DNA of 64,000 nt from Acanthornis magna (GCA_036785705.1 JAWUZG010000135.1:3038001-3102000), one strand, 5' to 3'; positions 38,501 to 53,133 are shown, counted from the first letter of the stretch. Numbers and translations: made by a program. The notes: generated from the letters alone by a model not told the origin.

Positions 38501-38998
38501 TCGAGGCTCCTCAAGAACACTGAGGGCACACACAACCCCAGCGGCTCCATAGGGACATGCCACGACTCTCCCATTTGACAAACCTCTCTGCACGCACATC
38601 ACGGCCTTCAACAGGCTCTCAGGGCTGACAGCCCACCAGTCTCACGCTGCTAAGGTGCCGCCAGCTCACAGGCACTCACAGGGCCTCCATGGGGACATCC
38701 CTGCACCCTCCATCCTCCTCAAGAGCTGGCAAGTCCCTGACACTCACACTTGCCCCCTGGGCACACTCCAGCCATCTCCAGGCTGCCAAAGAGCCAGCAG
38801 GTCACATCTTGGCACAGGAACTCCCTGGGGACACGCCAGAGCTATCCAGCTTTCAAAAGAACACTGAGCTCACAGGCTGTCCCAGGACAGCCATAGGCAC
38901 ATGCCAGGACTCCACACGCTGCCCAGAAGCCCTGGTGTCACAGGCACTCACTCCCAGCACCTCGGTGCTGACATCCCAGGTGGCTCCACGCTGCTAAA
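35535..38998. repeat. U10, type C macrosatellite unit, 3464 bp
   Basis: CpG core 36197-36365 with the common domain-2 haplotype. CCAAGCTATTGAAATAC just left of the core (about 36176) is shared only with U13, three dimers to the right. The tail has CGCCAGCTCACAGGCAC, unlike the CACCTCACGGGCAC of neighbouring type C units and like U5 and U6. Confidence 0.95.
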
Positions 38999-40246
38999 GA
39001 GATGTGATGGCACAGGCACTTGCACATCACTCCAAGAATCATAGGAAAGCTATCGGGAAAGAAAGATTTCATAGCAAAGCCACAGCAGGACAAGCTTCCT
39101 TGCCAAGCTCCACTCTACTACCTACACCATGCTTAAGGCACAGCGAGGAAATGAAACAAAATAAATCCAATCAATCCAAAATGAAATTAAACCAAAATTA
39201 CCTATGTCTGTCTGTCTGTGTCTGTGTACGTGTGCGAGTGTCTCCAAAGGAGAGAAAGTGTCGGGATTACAAGAACACGCTTGAAAGGCTCAAGAGCACT
39301 TCACTTAACAGTACGTCCATTTGAGCAACATTTAAATTTCTACCTTCAAATTAACCACCTAGCAGAGGAACAACACTTAACAGCATTTAATCCTAACCAT
39401 ATTTCAAGTTAATAAGACTTCACATAGAAATGAACTCAAGCCCAACACCTCAGAAAAGGACCCCCACAGGATTTACCATCTCTCAATAGTAATTTTACTT
39501 ACAGGCAGAACTTCCTTGCACTTCTAAACTACTTCAGAATCCAGGAGAGCAGCCCCTCTGCCACATTCCGGAGAGGACACGCACACTGGCACGCAATGTT
39601 TACCATTCAGGCAAAAACAAGGCTGTTTTTTTCCAAGGCTGTTACGATAAAAAAAAAACAAAACAGGACCACGTTAGACAGCAGCACTTCCTGGGAGCAC
39701 ACAGTGTTTCTCATAAGCTCAAGAGCTGCTCAGCCAAGCTGCAGTTCCTCAAGGCCGATGCCTAAGGAGCATTTCTCAGATCATGCTGGGGCTCAAAAAG
39801 GGGAGGAGAGAGGAATGCACCACCACAAGCTGGGAGATCAAATTTCATTACATGCCCCCCTGCTGACATCCCATTTCATCACAGCTGCCTTAAGCCTCCA
39901 TAGACTTCTGAGCTCACAGGCACTCACAGGGGCTCCATGGGGACATCTCTGCACTCTCCATCCTCCTCAAGAGCTGGCAAGTCCCTGACACTCACACTTG
40001 CCCCCTGGGCACACTCCAGCCATCTCCAGGCTGCCAAAGAGCCAGCAGGTCCCATCTTGGCACAGGAACTCCCTGGGGACACGCCAGAGCTATCCAGCTT
40101 TCAAAAGAGCACTGAGCTCACAGGCTGTCCCAGGACAGCCATAGGCACACGCCAGGACTCCACACGCTGCCCAGAAGCCCTGGTGTCACAAGCAATCACT
40201 CACAGCACCTCGGTGCTGACATCCCAGGCGGCTCCACGCTGCTAAA
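38999..40246. repeat. S4, short diverged unit, 1248 bp
   Basis: It has CCTCAAGAGC (the U-like version), AGCTGCCTTAAGCC, TTTCAAAAGAGCAC and CAGGACTCC. All are shared with S5, and some with S9. TGTACGTGTGCG near 39226 is shared only with S9. Confidence 0.94.
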
Positions 40247-43200
40247 GAGATGTGATGGCACAGGCACTTGCACATCACTCAAGAGAATCACGGGAAAGCT
40301 ATTAGGAAAGAAAGATTTCATAGCAAAGCCACAGCAGGACAAGCTTCCTTGCCAAGCTTCACTCTACTACTTATACCATGCTCAAAGCACAGCGAGGAAA
40401 AGCAACAAACAAAAATCCAGAGTCAATCAATCCAAAATGAAATCAAACCCAAATTATCTATGTCTGTCTGTCCGTGTGTGTGAGGCTGTGTCTCTAAAGA
40501 AGAGAAAGGGTCAGGATAAGAAGAACATGGCCCAAAGGCTCAAGAGCACTTCCCTTAAGAGCACTTCAGCTTGAGCAACATTTCACTTGATAACTCAAAT
40601 TCAAATCAACAACTTAGGGCAGGAACAGCAGTTCAGGGCATTTCAACTGAACTGGACTTCAACTACACAACGCTTCACTTAGAACTGAGCTGGAACCCAA
40701 GACCTCAGCAAAGGATCCACACAGCCCTTACCATAGCACTGCAGGAACTTCGAGACCTAACTTAGGGACAAACCTAAAGCACTTCTGAATCCACCAGAGC
40801 AGCCCCTCTCCCACATTGCAGAGAGCGCATGCACACCTGCACTCCCACAAGCACACAAAGAGGCTCTACGAGGCAAAATTCCCCTCCAAGCTACTGAAAT
40901 ACTCCTTTCACGTGCCTTGCCATCTTCTCAGCGGCCAAAGCCTGAGGCCTCCGGGAGCAGCAGGATCGGGGGCCCAGGAGCCGTGCTCATTTGCGGATCC
41001 CCCGAGTGCAGCAAACGGGACAGCTGCCGGCTGGCAGAGGCCCCACGCACAGGGACTTTGCTGCTCACCACTGCTGCGGCCCAGCACAGCTGCCAGGGCC
41101 TCCTTTGGCACCCCTGCTTACAGGGCCCCAAGGCATGGCCTTTAGTCACAACAAGCCTTCAGTATGGCCCCACTTCTCATCAGCAGCTTTCCCTGAACAC
41201 GGGACAACACCAATGTGATGCCATCCAGGCAAAAACAAATTTCAAAGTCTGTTCAACAAGCAAAAAAAGCAGGAGCACCTTAGAACACAGCACTTCCTGG
41301 CAGCACACAGCGTTTCTCAGAAGCTCCACAGCACCTCAGCCCCGCTGCATTCGTCAAGGCCAAGGCCTCAGCAGCATTTCTCATATCATGCTGCAGCCTG
41401 AAAAAAGGGCAGGGGGGGATGCACCAGCACAAGCAGGGACATCACACCTGCCCACAGGCTCCCCATGCTCACATCCCATGGCATCCCGGGGCTCTCTCAG
41501 CTTCCAAAGACCTCTGAGGTCACGGGCTCTCACAGTGCCTCCATGGGGACATCCCACGTGTCTCTAAGTGCTAAGGAGCTCTTTTGCAACTGCCACTCCC
41601 TGGCCTTCCAGGGGGACATGCCACGGCTCTCTCTATCTTCCTAAACAACACACACGACCAGGGCAATGCCAGGGCCTGCAGGGTAACATCCCGGCAATCT
41701 GCACGCTGCTAAGGAGCCATGCTGTCACAGCAACTCACAGGGCATGGCCTGTGACATTCCCTCCGTCTCCCTGCTGCTGCTGGACAGCTCTGATGCCACA
41801 GGCACTCACCTCTGGCCCCTGCAGCCATTCCAGGCCTTTCCATGCTGCCAAAGCACTCTGATGTCACAGACACGCACTGTGGCTTCATGGCCACATGCCA
41901 AGGCTCTCCAGGCTGCAAAAGAGCCCTTTAGCCACAGGCACTTACACAGGTGCCATGGGCACATCTTAGTGCTCCCTCTGCTCATAGGAACCCCGAGGTC
42001 ACCAGATATCCTGGCGGCTCCGTGGCCACATCCCCAGGCTCTCCAGGCTGCTCAAGAGCTCTGATCTCACCTGCACTCACACAAGCTCCTCGGGGACATC
42101 TGTCGCTGCTGTGCTGGCAGATTCACACAAAGGCTCCCAGAGCAGCCTGGCCACTGAGTCACGAGGGCCAGAGAGCAGCCCTTGGCTTTCTCAACTCCTT
42201 CTCAGACACAGGAGCCTTGGCGGCGGCTGCATCCAATCCCAGCCTCACACTTAAAGCCAGTGCTTTAGGTAACTCTGTCCCGCAGCACTTACAAATGGCC
42301 CATCTGATCTATTCCTAGAAAAGCAGCTCTTCCCTAACACAAATGATTCGACACAGACAACTCAATCCCAATTACTGACCACTCCATAGAAAAGCTAAAC
42401 CTACTCCTGGGAGCCTACACAGAGTACAATGGAGTGCATTCTATGAAAACAATAGGAAAGCAGTCATATCTTACAGCAAGCAAAAAAACCCAATTCCCAA
42501 GTAGAGCTCCATGTAACTCACCACACCAACACTCCTGGGCAGCTCTCTCTCCCTTCACCACCAACAGTGCCCTTGCTTGCTGTCCACTTCCCCAGCAGGA
42601 GCCCACACACACTCCAAGGAGGAACACACTAGAAAAACCTCCCCTAGGAAAGGGGACTGACTGCACATTGACACTCTCAAGGGACTGACTGTCAGGCAGA
42701 CGCCTGCAACTCCCGGCAGCTGCTCAGCTGCCAAATCTTTGCCTCACTAGCAGCACCTTCATGCAGGCTTCCTTGCCAGAAGGACTTTCAGCAGAATTCA
42801 AGGCCAAAACAACACACGCTGGCCCTCTGAAAGACACCTGGAGACATTTGCAAATAGCACATGCTCCAAGTGCCTGCACCACGTTCCAAGGCAAAGCAGC
42901 CGGCCCAAAGCATCCTGCTACAACCTCCCAGGCGGCTCCCGACTGCTACAGAGCACTCAGCTCCAAAGCACTCCCAGGCCTTCCAGCCTCACAGCCCACA
43001 GGCCTACAGCCTTCTGCAGAGCCCTGAGCTCACCTGCACTCACACACCTACCATGGGCACCTGCCACAGCTCTCCGGCCATGAGAGACAGACGTGTGCTC
43101 TCAGGCACTCACAGCCATTCCAAGCTGACATCCCAGGGCCCTTGGATCTCATCAGGCACCGCTGCTATGTCACAGGCACTCCCTGCGCTTCCACGGGGCC

Positions 43201-43710
43201 ATCCCAGGGCTCTCGAGGCTCCTCAAGAACACTGAGGGCACACACAACCCCAGCGGCTCCATAGGGACATGCCACGACTCTCCCATTTGACAAACCTCTC
43301 TGCACGCACATCACGGCCTTCAACAGGCTCTCAGGGCTGACAGCCCACGAGTCTCACGCTGCTAAGGTGCCGCCACCTCACGGGCACTCACAGGGCCTCC
43401 ATGGGGACATCCCTGCACCCTCCATCCTCCTCAAGAGCGGGCAAGTCCCTGACACTCACACTTGCCCCCTGGGCACACTCCAGCCATCTCCAGGCTGCCA
43501 AAGAGCCAGCAGGTCACATCTTGGCACAGGAACTCCCTGGGGACACGCCAGAGCTATCCAGCTTTCAAAAGAACACTGAGCTCACAGGCTGTCCCAGGAC
43601 AGCCATAGGCACATGCCAGGACTCCACACGCTGCCCAGAAGCCCTGGTGTCACAGGCACTCACTCCCAGCACCTCGGTGCTGACATCCCAGGTGGCTCCA
43701 CGCTGCTAAA
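40247..43710. repeat. U11, type C macrosatellite unit, 3464 bp
   Basis: CpG core 40909-41077. It has GAGTGCAGC instead of the GAGCGCAGC of its neighbours and CTCACCACTG (about 41070) instead of CTCACCGCTG: two lost CpGs within one core. CCAAAGCACTCTG near 41851 is a third private CpG loss. Confidence 0.95.
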
Positions 43711-44958
43711 GAGATGTGATGGCACAGGCACTTGCACATCACTCCAAGAATCATAGGAAAGCTATCGGGAAAGAAAGATTTCATAGCAAAGCCACAGCAG
43801 GACAAGCTTCCTTGCCAAGCTCCACTCTACTACCTACACCATGCTTAAGGCACAGCGAGGAAATGAAACAAAATAAATCCAATCAATCCAAAATGAAATT
43901 AAACCAAAATTACCTATGTCTGTCTGTCTGTGTCTGTGTATGTGTGCGAGTGTCTCCAAAGGAGAGAAAGTGTCGGGATTACAAGAACACGCTTGAAAGG
44001 CTCAAGAGCACTTCACTTAACAGTACGTCCATTTGAGCAACATTTAAATTTCTACCTTCAAATTAACCACCTAGCAGAGGAACAACACTTAACAGCATTT
44101 AATCCTAACCATATTTCAAGTTAATAAGACTTCACATAGAAATGAACTCAAGCCCAACACCTCAGAAAAGGACCCCCACAGGATTTACCATCTCTCAATA
44201 GTAATTTTACTTACAGGCAGAACTTCCTTGCACTTCTAAACTACTTCAGAATCCAGGAGAGCAGCCCCTCTGCCACATTCCGGAGAGGACACGCACACTG
44301 GCACGCAATGTTTACCATTCAGGCAAAAACAAGGCTGTTTTTTTCCAAGGCTGTTACGATAAAAAAAAAACAAAACAGGACCACGTTAGACAGCAGCACT
44401 TCCTGGGAGCACACAGTGTTTCTCATAAGCTCAAGAGCTGCTCAGCCAAGCTGCAGTTCCTCAAGGCCGATGCCTAAGGAGCATTTCTCAGATCATGCTG
44501 GGGCTCAAAAAGGGGAGGAGAGAGGAATGCACCACCACAAGCTGGGAGATCAAATTTCATTACATGCCCCCCTGCTGACATCCCATTTCATCACAGCTGC
44601 CTTAAGCCTCCATAGACTTCTGAGCTCACAGGCACTCACAGGGGCTCCATGGGGACATCTCTGCACTCTCCATCCTCCTCAAGAGCTGGCAAGTCCCTGA
44701 CACTCACACTTGCCCCCTGGGCACACTCCAGCCATCTCCAGGCTGCCAAAGAGCCAGCAGGTCCCATCTTGGCACAGGAACTCCCTGGGGACACGCCAGA
44801 GCTATCCAGCTTTCAAAAGAGCACTGAGCTCACAGGCTGTCCCAGGACAGCCATAGGCACACGCCAGGACTCCACACGCTGCCCAGAAGCCCTGGTGTCA
44901 CAAGCAATCACTCACAGCACCTCGGTGCTGACATCCCAGGCGGCTCCACGCTGCTAAA
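43711..44958. repeat. S5, short diverged unit, 1248 bp
   Basis: Nearly identical to S4 (AGCTGCCTTAAGCC, AAAAGAGCAC, CCTCAAGAGC), but with TGTATGTGTGCG where S4 has TGTACGTGTGCG. Confidence 0.94.
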
Positions 44959-47900
44959 GAGATGTGATGGCACAGGCACTTGCACATCACTCAAGAGAAT
45001 CACGGGAAAGCTATTAGGAAAGAAAGATTTCATAGCAAAGCCACAGCAGGACAAGCTTCCTTGCCAAGCTTCACTCTACTACTTATACCATGCTCAAAGC
45101 ACAGCGAGGAAAAGCAACAAACAAAAATCCAGAGTCAATCAATCCAAAATGAAATCAAACCCAAATTATCTATGTCTGTCTGTCCGTGTGTGTGAGGCTG
45201 TGTCTCTAAAGAAGAGAAAGGGTCAGGATAAGAAGAACATGGCCCAAAGGCTCAAGAGCACTTCCCTTAAGAGCACTTCAGCTTGAGCAACATTTCACTT
45301 GATAACTCAAATTCAAATCAACAACTTAGGGCAGGAACAGCAGTTCAGGGCATTTCAACTGAACTGGACTTCAACTACACAACGCTTCACTTAGAACTGA
45401 GCTGGAACCCAAGACCTCAGCAAAGGATCCACACAGCCCTTACCATAGCACTGCAGGAACTTCGAGACCTAACTTAGGGACAAACCTAAAGCACTTCTGA
45501 ATCCACCAGAGCAGCCCCTCTCCCACATTGCAGAGAGCGCATGCACACCTGCACTCCCACAAGCACACAAAGAGGCTCTACGAGGCAAAATTCCCCTCCA
45601 AGCTACTGAAATACTCCTTTCACGTGCCTTGCCATCTTCTCAGCGGCCAAAGCCTGAGGCCTCCGGGAGCGGCAGGATCGGGGGCCCAGGAGCCGTGCTC
45701 ATTTGCGGATCCCCCGAGCGCAGCAAACGGGACAGCTGCCGGCTGGCAGAGGCCCCACGCACAGGGACTTTGCTGCTCACCGCTGCTGCGGCCCAGCACA
45801 GCTGCCAGGGCCTCCTTTGGCACCCCTGCTTACAGGGCCCCAAGGCATGGCCTTTAGTCACAACAAGCCTTCAGTATGGCCCCACTTCTCATCGGCAGCT
45901 TTCCCTGAACACGGGACAACACCAATGTGATGCCATCCAGGCAAAAACAAATTTCAAAGTCTGTTCAACAAGCAAAAAAAGCAGGAGCACCTTAGAACAC
46001 AGCACTTCCTGGCAGCACACAGCGTTTCTCAGAAGCTCCACAGCACCTCAGCCCCGCTGCATTCGTCAAGGCCAAGGCCTCAGCAGCATTTCTCATATCA
46101 TGCTGCAGCCTGAAAAAAGGGCAGGGGGGGATGCACCAGCACAAGCAGGGACATCACACCTGCCCACAGGCTCCCCATGCTCACATCCCATGGCATCCCG
46201 GGGCTCTCTCAGCTTCCAAAGACCTCTGAGGTCACGGGCTCTCACAGTGCCTCCATGGGGACATCCCACGTGTCTCTAAGTGCTAAGGAGCTCTTTTGCA
46301 ACTGCCACTCCCTGGCCTTCCAGGGGGACATGCCACGGCTCTCTCTATCTTCCTAAACAACACACACGACCAGGGCAATGCCAGGGCCTGCAGGGTAACA
46401 TCCCGGCAATCTGCACGCTGCTAAGGAGCCATGCTGTCACAGCAACTCACAGGGCATGGCCTGTGACATTCCCTCCGTCTCCCTGCTGCTGCTGGACAGC
46501 TCTGATGTCACAGGCACTCACCTCTGGCCCCTGCAGCCATTCCAGGCCTTTCCATGCTGCCAAAGCGCTCTGATGTCACAGACACGCACTGTGGCTTCAT
46601 GGCCACATGCCAAGGCTCTCCAGGCTGCAAAAGAGCCCTTTAGCCACAGGCACTTACACAGGTGCCATGGGCACATCTTAGTGCTCCCTCTGCTCATAGG
46701 AACCCCGAGGTCACCAGATATCCTGGCGGCTCCGTGGCCACATCCCCAGGCTCTCCAGGCTGCTCAAGAGCTCTGATCTCACCTGCACTCACACAAGCTC
46801 CTCGGGGACATCTGTTGCTGCTGTGCTGGCAGATTCACACAAAGGCTCCCAGAGCAGCCTGGCCACTGAGTCACGAGGGCCAGAGAGCAGCCCTTGGCTT
46901 TCTCAACTCCTTCTCAGACACAGGAGCCTTGGCGGCGGCTGCATCCAATCCCAGCCTCACACTTAAAGCCAGTGCTTTAGGTAACTCTGTCCCGCAGCAC
47001 TTACAAATGGCCCATCTGATCTATTCCTAGAAAAGCAGCTCTTCCCTAACACAAATGATTCGACACAGACAACTCAATCCCAATTACTGACCACTCCATA
47101 GAAAAGCTAAACCTACTCCTGGGAGCCTACACAGAGTACAATGGAGTGCACTCTATGAAAACAATAGGAAAGCAGTCATATCTTACAGCAAGCAAAAAAA
47201 CCCAATTCCCAAGTAGAGCTCCATGTAACTCACCACACCAACACTCCTGGGCAGCTCTCTCTCCCTTCACCACCAACAGTGCCCTTGCTTGCTGTCCACT
47301 TCCCCAGCAGGAGCCCACACACACTCCAAGGAGGAACACACTAGAAAAACCTCCCCTAGGAAAGGGGACTGACTGCACATTGACACTCTCAAGGGACTGA
47401 CTGTCAGGCAGACGCCTGCAACTCCCGGCAGCTGCTCAGCTGCCAAATCTTTGCCTCACTAGCAGCACCTTCATGCAGGCTTCCTTGCCAGAAGGACTTT
47501 CAGCAGAATTCAAGGCCAAAACAACACACGCTGGCCCTCTGAAAGACACCTGGAGACATTTGCAAATAGCACATGCTCCAAGTGCCTGCACCACGTTCCA
47601 AGGCAAAGCAGCCGGCCCAAAGCATCCTGCTACAACCTCCCAGGCGGCTCCCGACTGCTACAGAGCACTCAGCTCCAAAGCACTCCCAGGCCTTCCAGCC
47701 TCACAGCCCACAGGCCTACAGCCTTCTGCAGAGCCCTGAGCTCACCTGCACTCACACACCTACCATGGGCACCTGCCACAGCTCTCCGGCCATGAGAGAC
47801 AGACGTGTGCTCTCAGGCACTCACAGCCATTCCAAGCTGACATCCCAGGGCCCTTGGATCTCATCAGGCACCGCTGCTATGTCACAGGCACTCCCTGCGC

Positions 47901-48422
47901 TTCCACGGGGCCATCCCAGGGCTCTCGAGGCTCCTCAAGAACACTGAGGGCACACACAACCCCAGCGGCTCCATAGGGACATGCCACGACTCTCCCATTT
48001 GACAAACCTCTCTGCACGCACATCACGGCCTTCAACAGGCTCTCAGGGCTGACAGCCCACGAGTCTCACGCTGCTAAGGTGCCGCCACCTCACGGGCACT
48101 CACAGGGCCTCCATGGGGACATCCCTGCACCCTCCATCCTCCTCAAGAGCGGGCAAGTCCCTGACACTCACACTTGCCCCCTGGGCACACTCCAGCCATC
48201 TCCAGGCTGCCAAAGAGCCAGCAGGTCACATCTTGGCACAGGAACTCCCTGGGGACACGCCAGAGCTATCCAGCTTTCAAAAGAACACTGAGCTCACAGG
48301 CTGTCCCAGGACAGCCATAGGCACATGCCAGGACTCCACACGCTGCCCAGAAGCCCTGGTGTCACAGGCACTCACTCCCAGCACCTCGGTGCTGACATCC
48401 CAGGTGGCTCCACGCTGCTAAA
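44959..48422. repeat. U12, type C macrosatellite unit, 3464 bp
   Basis: CpG core 45621-45789 has a mixed haplotype: CTCCGGGAGCGGCAGG and TCATCGGCAGC with GAGCGCAGC. CTGATGTCACAGG near 46503 is the domain-1 allele, where other type C units read CTGATGCCACAGG. Private CpG loss TCTGTTGCTG at 46811-46820. The combination suggests a conversion tract from a domain-1-like copy. Confidence 0.94.
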
Positions 48423-49669
48423 GAGATGTGATGGCACAGGCACTTGCACATCACTCCAAGAATCATAGGAAAGCTATCGGGAAAGAAAGATTTCATAGCA
48501 AAGCACAGCAGGACAAGCTTCCTTGCCAAGCTCCACTCTACTACCTACACCATGCTTAAGGCACAGCGAGGAAATGAAACAAAATAAATCCAATCAATCC
48601 AAAATGAAATTAAACCAAAATTACCTATGTCTGTCTGTCTGTGTCTGTGTATGTGTGCGAGTGTCTCCAAAGGAGAGAAAGTGTCGGGATTACAAGAACA
48701 CGCTTGAAAGGCTCAAGAGCACTTCACTTAACAGTACGTCCATTTGAGCAACATTTAAATTTCTACCTTCAAATTAACCACCTAGCAGAGGAACAACACT
48801 TAACAGCATTTAATCCTAACCATATTTCAAGTTAATAAGACTTCACATAGAAATGAACTCAAGCCCAACACCTCAGAAAAGGACCCCCACAGGATTTACC
48901 ATCTCTCAATAGTAATTTTACTTACAGGCAGAACTTCCTTGCACTTCTAAACTACTTCAGAATCCAGGAGAGCAGCCCCTCTGCCACATTCCGGAGAGGA
49001 CACGCACACTGGCACGCAATGTTTACCATTCAGGCAAAAACAAGGCTGTTTTTTTCCAAGGCTGTTACGATAAAAAAAAAACAAAACAGGACCACGTTAG
49101 ACAGCAGCACTTCCTGGGAGCACACAGTGTTTCTCATAAGCTCAAGAGCTGCTCAGCCAAGCTGCAGTTCCTCAAGGCCAATGCCTAAGGAGCATTTCTC
49201 AGATCATGCTGGGGCTCAAAAAGGGGAGGAGAGAGGAATGCACCACCACAAGCTGGGAGATCAAATTTCATTACATGCCCCCCTGCTGACATCCCATTTC
49301 ATCACAGCTGTCTTAAGCCTCCATAGACTTCTGAGCTCACAGGCACTCACAGAGACTCCATGGGGACATCTCTGCACTCTCCATCCTCCTCTAGAGCTGG
49401 CAAGTCCCTGACACTCACACTTGCCCCCTGGGCACACTCCAGCCATCTCCAGGCTGCCAAAGAGCCAGCAGGTCCCATCTTGGCACAGGAACTCCCTGGG
49501 GACACGCCAGAGCTATCCAGCTTTCAAAAGAACACTGAGCTCACAGGCTGTCCCAGGACAGCCATAGGCACACGCCAGGAGTCCACACGCTGCCCAGAAG
49601 CCCTGGTGTCACAAGCAATCACTCACAGCACCTCGGTGCTGACATCCCAGGCGGCTCCACGCTGCTAAA
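48423..49669. repeat. S6, short diverged unit, 1247 bp
   Basis: One-base deletion in the head (CAAAGCACAGC, where others read CAAAGCCACAGC, near 48502). It has CAGAGACTCC and CCTCTAGAGC like S1 and S7. AAGGCCAATGCC near 49177 is a private CpG loss. Confidence 0.94.
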
Positions 49670-52600
49670 GAGATGTGATGGCACAGGCACTTGCACATCA
49701 CTCAAGAGAATCACGGGAAAGCTATTAGGAAAGAAAGATTTCATAGCAAAGCCACAGCAGGACAAGCTTCCTTGCCAAGCTTCACTCTACTACTTATACC
49801 ATGCTCAAAGCACAGCGAGGAAAAGCAACAAACAAAAATCCAGAGTCAATCAATCCAAAATGAAATCAAACCCAAATTATCTATGTCTGTCTGTCCGTGT
49901 GTGTGAGGCTGTGTCTCTAAAGAAGAGAAAGGGTCAGGATAAGAAGAACATGGCCCAAAGGCTCAAGAGCACTTCCCTTAAGAGCACTTCAGCTTGAGCA
50001 ACATTTCACTTGATAACTCAAATTCAAATCAACAACTTAGGGCAGGAACAGCAGTTCAGGGCATTTCAACTGAACTGGACTTCAACTACACAACGCTTCA
50101 CTTAGAACTGAGCTGGAACCCAAGACCTCAGCAAAGGATCCACACAGCCCTTACCATAGCACTGCAGGAACTTCGAGACCTAACTTAGGGACAAACCTAA
50201 AGCACTTCTGAATCCACCAGAGCAGCCCCTCTCCCACATTGCAGAGAGCGCATGCACACCTGCACTCCCACAAGCACACAAAGAGGCTCTACGAGGCAAA
50301 ATTCCCCTCCAAGCTATTGAAATACTCCTTTCACGTGCCTTGCCATCTTCTCAGCGGCCAAAGCCTGAGGCCTCCGGGAGCAGCAGGATCGGGGGCCCAG
50401 GAGCCGTGCTCATTTGCGGATCCCCCGAGCGCAGCAAACGGGACAGCTGCCGGCTGGCAGAGGCCCCACGCACAGGGACTTTGCTGCTCACCGCTGCTGC
50501 GGCCCAGCACAGCTGCCAGGGCCTCCTTTGGCACCCCTGCTTACAGGGCCCCAAGGCATGGCCTTTAGTCACAACAAGCCTTCAGTATGGCCCCACTTCT
50601 CATCAGCAGCTTTCCCTGAACACGGGACAACACCAATGTGATGCCATCCAGGCAAAAACAAATTTCAAAGTCTGTTCAACAAGCAAAAAAAGCAGGAGCA
50701 CCTTAGAACACAGCACTTCCTGGCAGCACACAGCGTTTCTCAGAAGCTCCACAGCACCTCAGCCCCGCTGCATTCGTCAAGGCCAAGGCCTCAGCAGCAT
50801 TTCTCATATCATGCTGCAGCCTGAAAAAAGGGCAGGGGGGGATGCACCAGCACAAGCAGGGACATCACACCTGCCCACAGGCTCCCCATGCTCACATCCC
50901 ATGGCATCCCGGGGCTCTCTCAGCTTCCAAAGACCTCTGAGGTCACGGGCTCTCACAGTGCCTCCATGGGGACATCCCACGTGTCTCTAAGTGCTAAGGA
51001 GCTCTTTTGCAACTGCCACTCCCTGGCCTTCCAGGGGGACATGCCAGGGCTCTCTCTATCTTCCTAAACAACACACACGACCAGGGCAATGCCAGGGCCT
51101 GCAGGGTAACATCCCGGCAATCTGCACGCTGCTAAGGAGCCATGCTGTCACAGCAACTCACAGGGCATGGCCTGTGACATTCCCTCCGTCTCCCTGCTGC
51201 TGCTGGACAGCTCTGATGCCACAGGCACTCACCTCTGGCCCCTGCAGCCATTCCAGGCCTTTCCATGCTGCCAAAGCGCTCTGATGTCACAGACACGCAC
51301 TGTGGCTTCATGGCCACATGCCAAGGCTCTCCAGGCTGCAAAAGAGCCCTTTAGCCACAGGCACTTACACAGGTGCCATGGGCACATCTTAGTGCTCCCT
51401 CTGCTCATAGGAACCCCGAGGTCACCAGATATCCTGGCGGCTCCGTGGCCACATCCCCAGGCTCTCCAGGCTGCTCAAGAGCTCTGATCTCACCTGCACT
51501 CACACAAGCTCCTCGGGGACATCTGTCGCTGCTGTGCTGGCAGATTCACACAAAGGCTCCCAGAGCAGCCTGGCCACTGAGTCACGAGGGCCAGAGAGCA
51601 GCCCTTGGCTTTCTCAACTCCTTCTCAGACACAGGAGCCTTGGCGGCGGCTGCATCCAATCCCAGCCTCACACTTAAAGCCAGTGCTTTAGGTAACTCTG
51701 TCCCGCAGCACTTACAAATGGCCCATCTGATCTATTCCTAGAAAAGCAGCTCTTCCCTAACACAAATGATTCGACACAGACAACTCAATCCCAATTACTG
51801 ACCACTCCATAGAAAAGCTAAACCTACTCCTGGGAGCCTACACAGAGTACAATGGAGTGCATTCTATGAAAACAATAGGAAAGCAGTCATATCTTACAGC
51901 AAGCAAAAAAACCCAATTCCCAAGTAGAGCTCCATGTAACTCACCACACCAACACTCCTGGGCAGCTCTCTCTCCCTTCACCACCAACAGTGCCCTTGCT
52001 TGCTGTCCACTTCCCCAGCAGGAGCCCACACACACTCCAAGGAGGAACACGCTAGAAAAACCTCCCCTAGGAAAGGGGACTGACTGCACATTGACACTCT
52101 CAAGGGACTGACTGTCAGGCAGACGCCTGCAACTCCCGGCAGCTGCTCAGCTGCCAAATCTTTGCCTCACTAGCAGCACCTTCATGCAGGCTTCCTTGCC
52201 AGAAGGACTTTCAGCAGAATTCAAGGCCAAAACAACACACGCTGGCCCTCTGAAAGACACCTGGAGACATTTGCAAATAGCACATGCTCCAAGTGCCTGC
52301 ACCACGTTCCAAGGCAAAGCAGCCGGCCCAAAGCATCCTGCTACAACCTCCCAGGCGGCTCCCGACTGCTACAGAGCACTCAGCTCCAAAGCACTCCCAG
52401 GCCTTCCAGCCTCACAGCCCACAGGCCTACAGCCTTCTGCAGAGCCCTGAGCTCACCTGCACTCACACACCTACCATGGGCACCTGCCACAGCTCTCCGG
52501 CCATGAGAGACAGACGTGTGCTCTCAGGCACTCACAGCCATTCCAAGCTGACATCCCAGGGCCCTTGGATCTCATCAGGCACCGCTGCTATGTCACAGGC

Positions 52601-53133
52601 ACTCCCTGCGCTTCCACGGGGCCATCCCAGGGCTCTCGAGGCTCCTCAAGAACACTGAGGGCACACACAACCCCAGCGGCTCCATAGGGACATGCCACGA
52701 CTCTCCCATTTGACAAACCTCTCTGCACGCACATCACGGCCTTCAACAGGCTCTCAGGGCTGACAGCCCACCAGTCTCACGCTGCTAAGGTGCCGCCACC
52801 TCACGGGCACTCACAGGGCCTCCATGGGGACATCCCTGCACCCTCCATCCTCCTCAAGAGCGGGCAAGTCCCTGACACTCACACTTGCCCCCTGGGCACA
52901 CTCCAGCCATCTCCAGGCTGCCAAAGAGCCAGCAGGTCACATCTTGGCACAGGAACTCCCTGGGGACATGCCAGAGCTATCCAGCTTTCAAAAGAACACT
53001 GAGCTCACAGGCTGTCCCAGGACAGCCATAGGCACATGCCAGGACTCCACACGCTGCCCAGAAGCCCTGGTGTCACAGGCACTCACTCCCAGCACCTCGG
53101 TGCTGACATCCCAGGTGGCTCCACGCTGCTAAA
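49670..53133. repeat. U13, type C macrosatellite unit, 3464 bp
   Basis: CpG core 50332-50500, common domain-2 haplotype. GCTATTGAAATAC near 50316 is shared with U10. It reads GGGGACATGCCAG near 52968, where most copies have GGGGACACGCCAG. AACACGCTAG near 52048 keeps a CpG that U9-U12 and U14 have lost. Confidence 0.95.
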
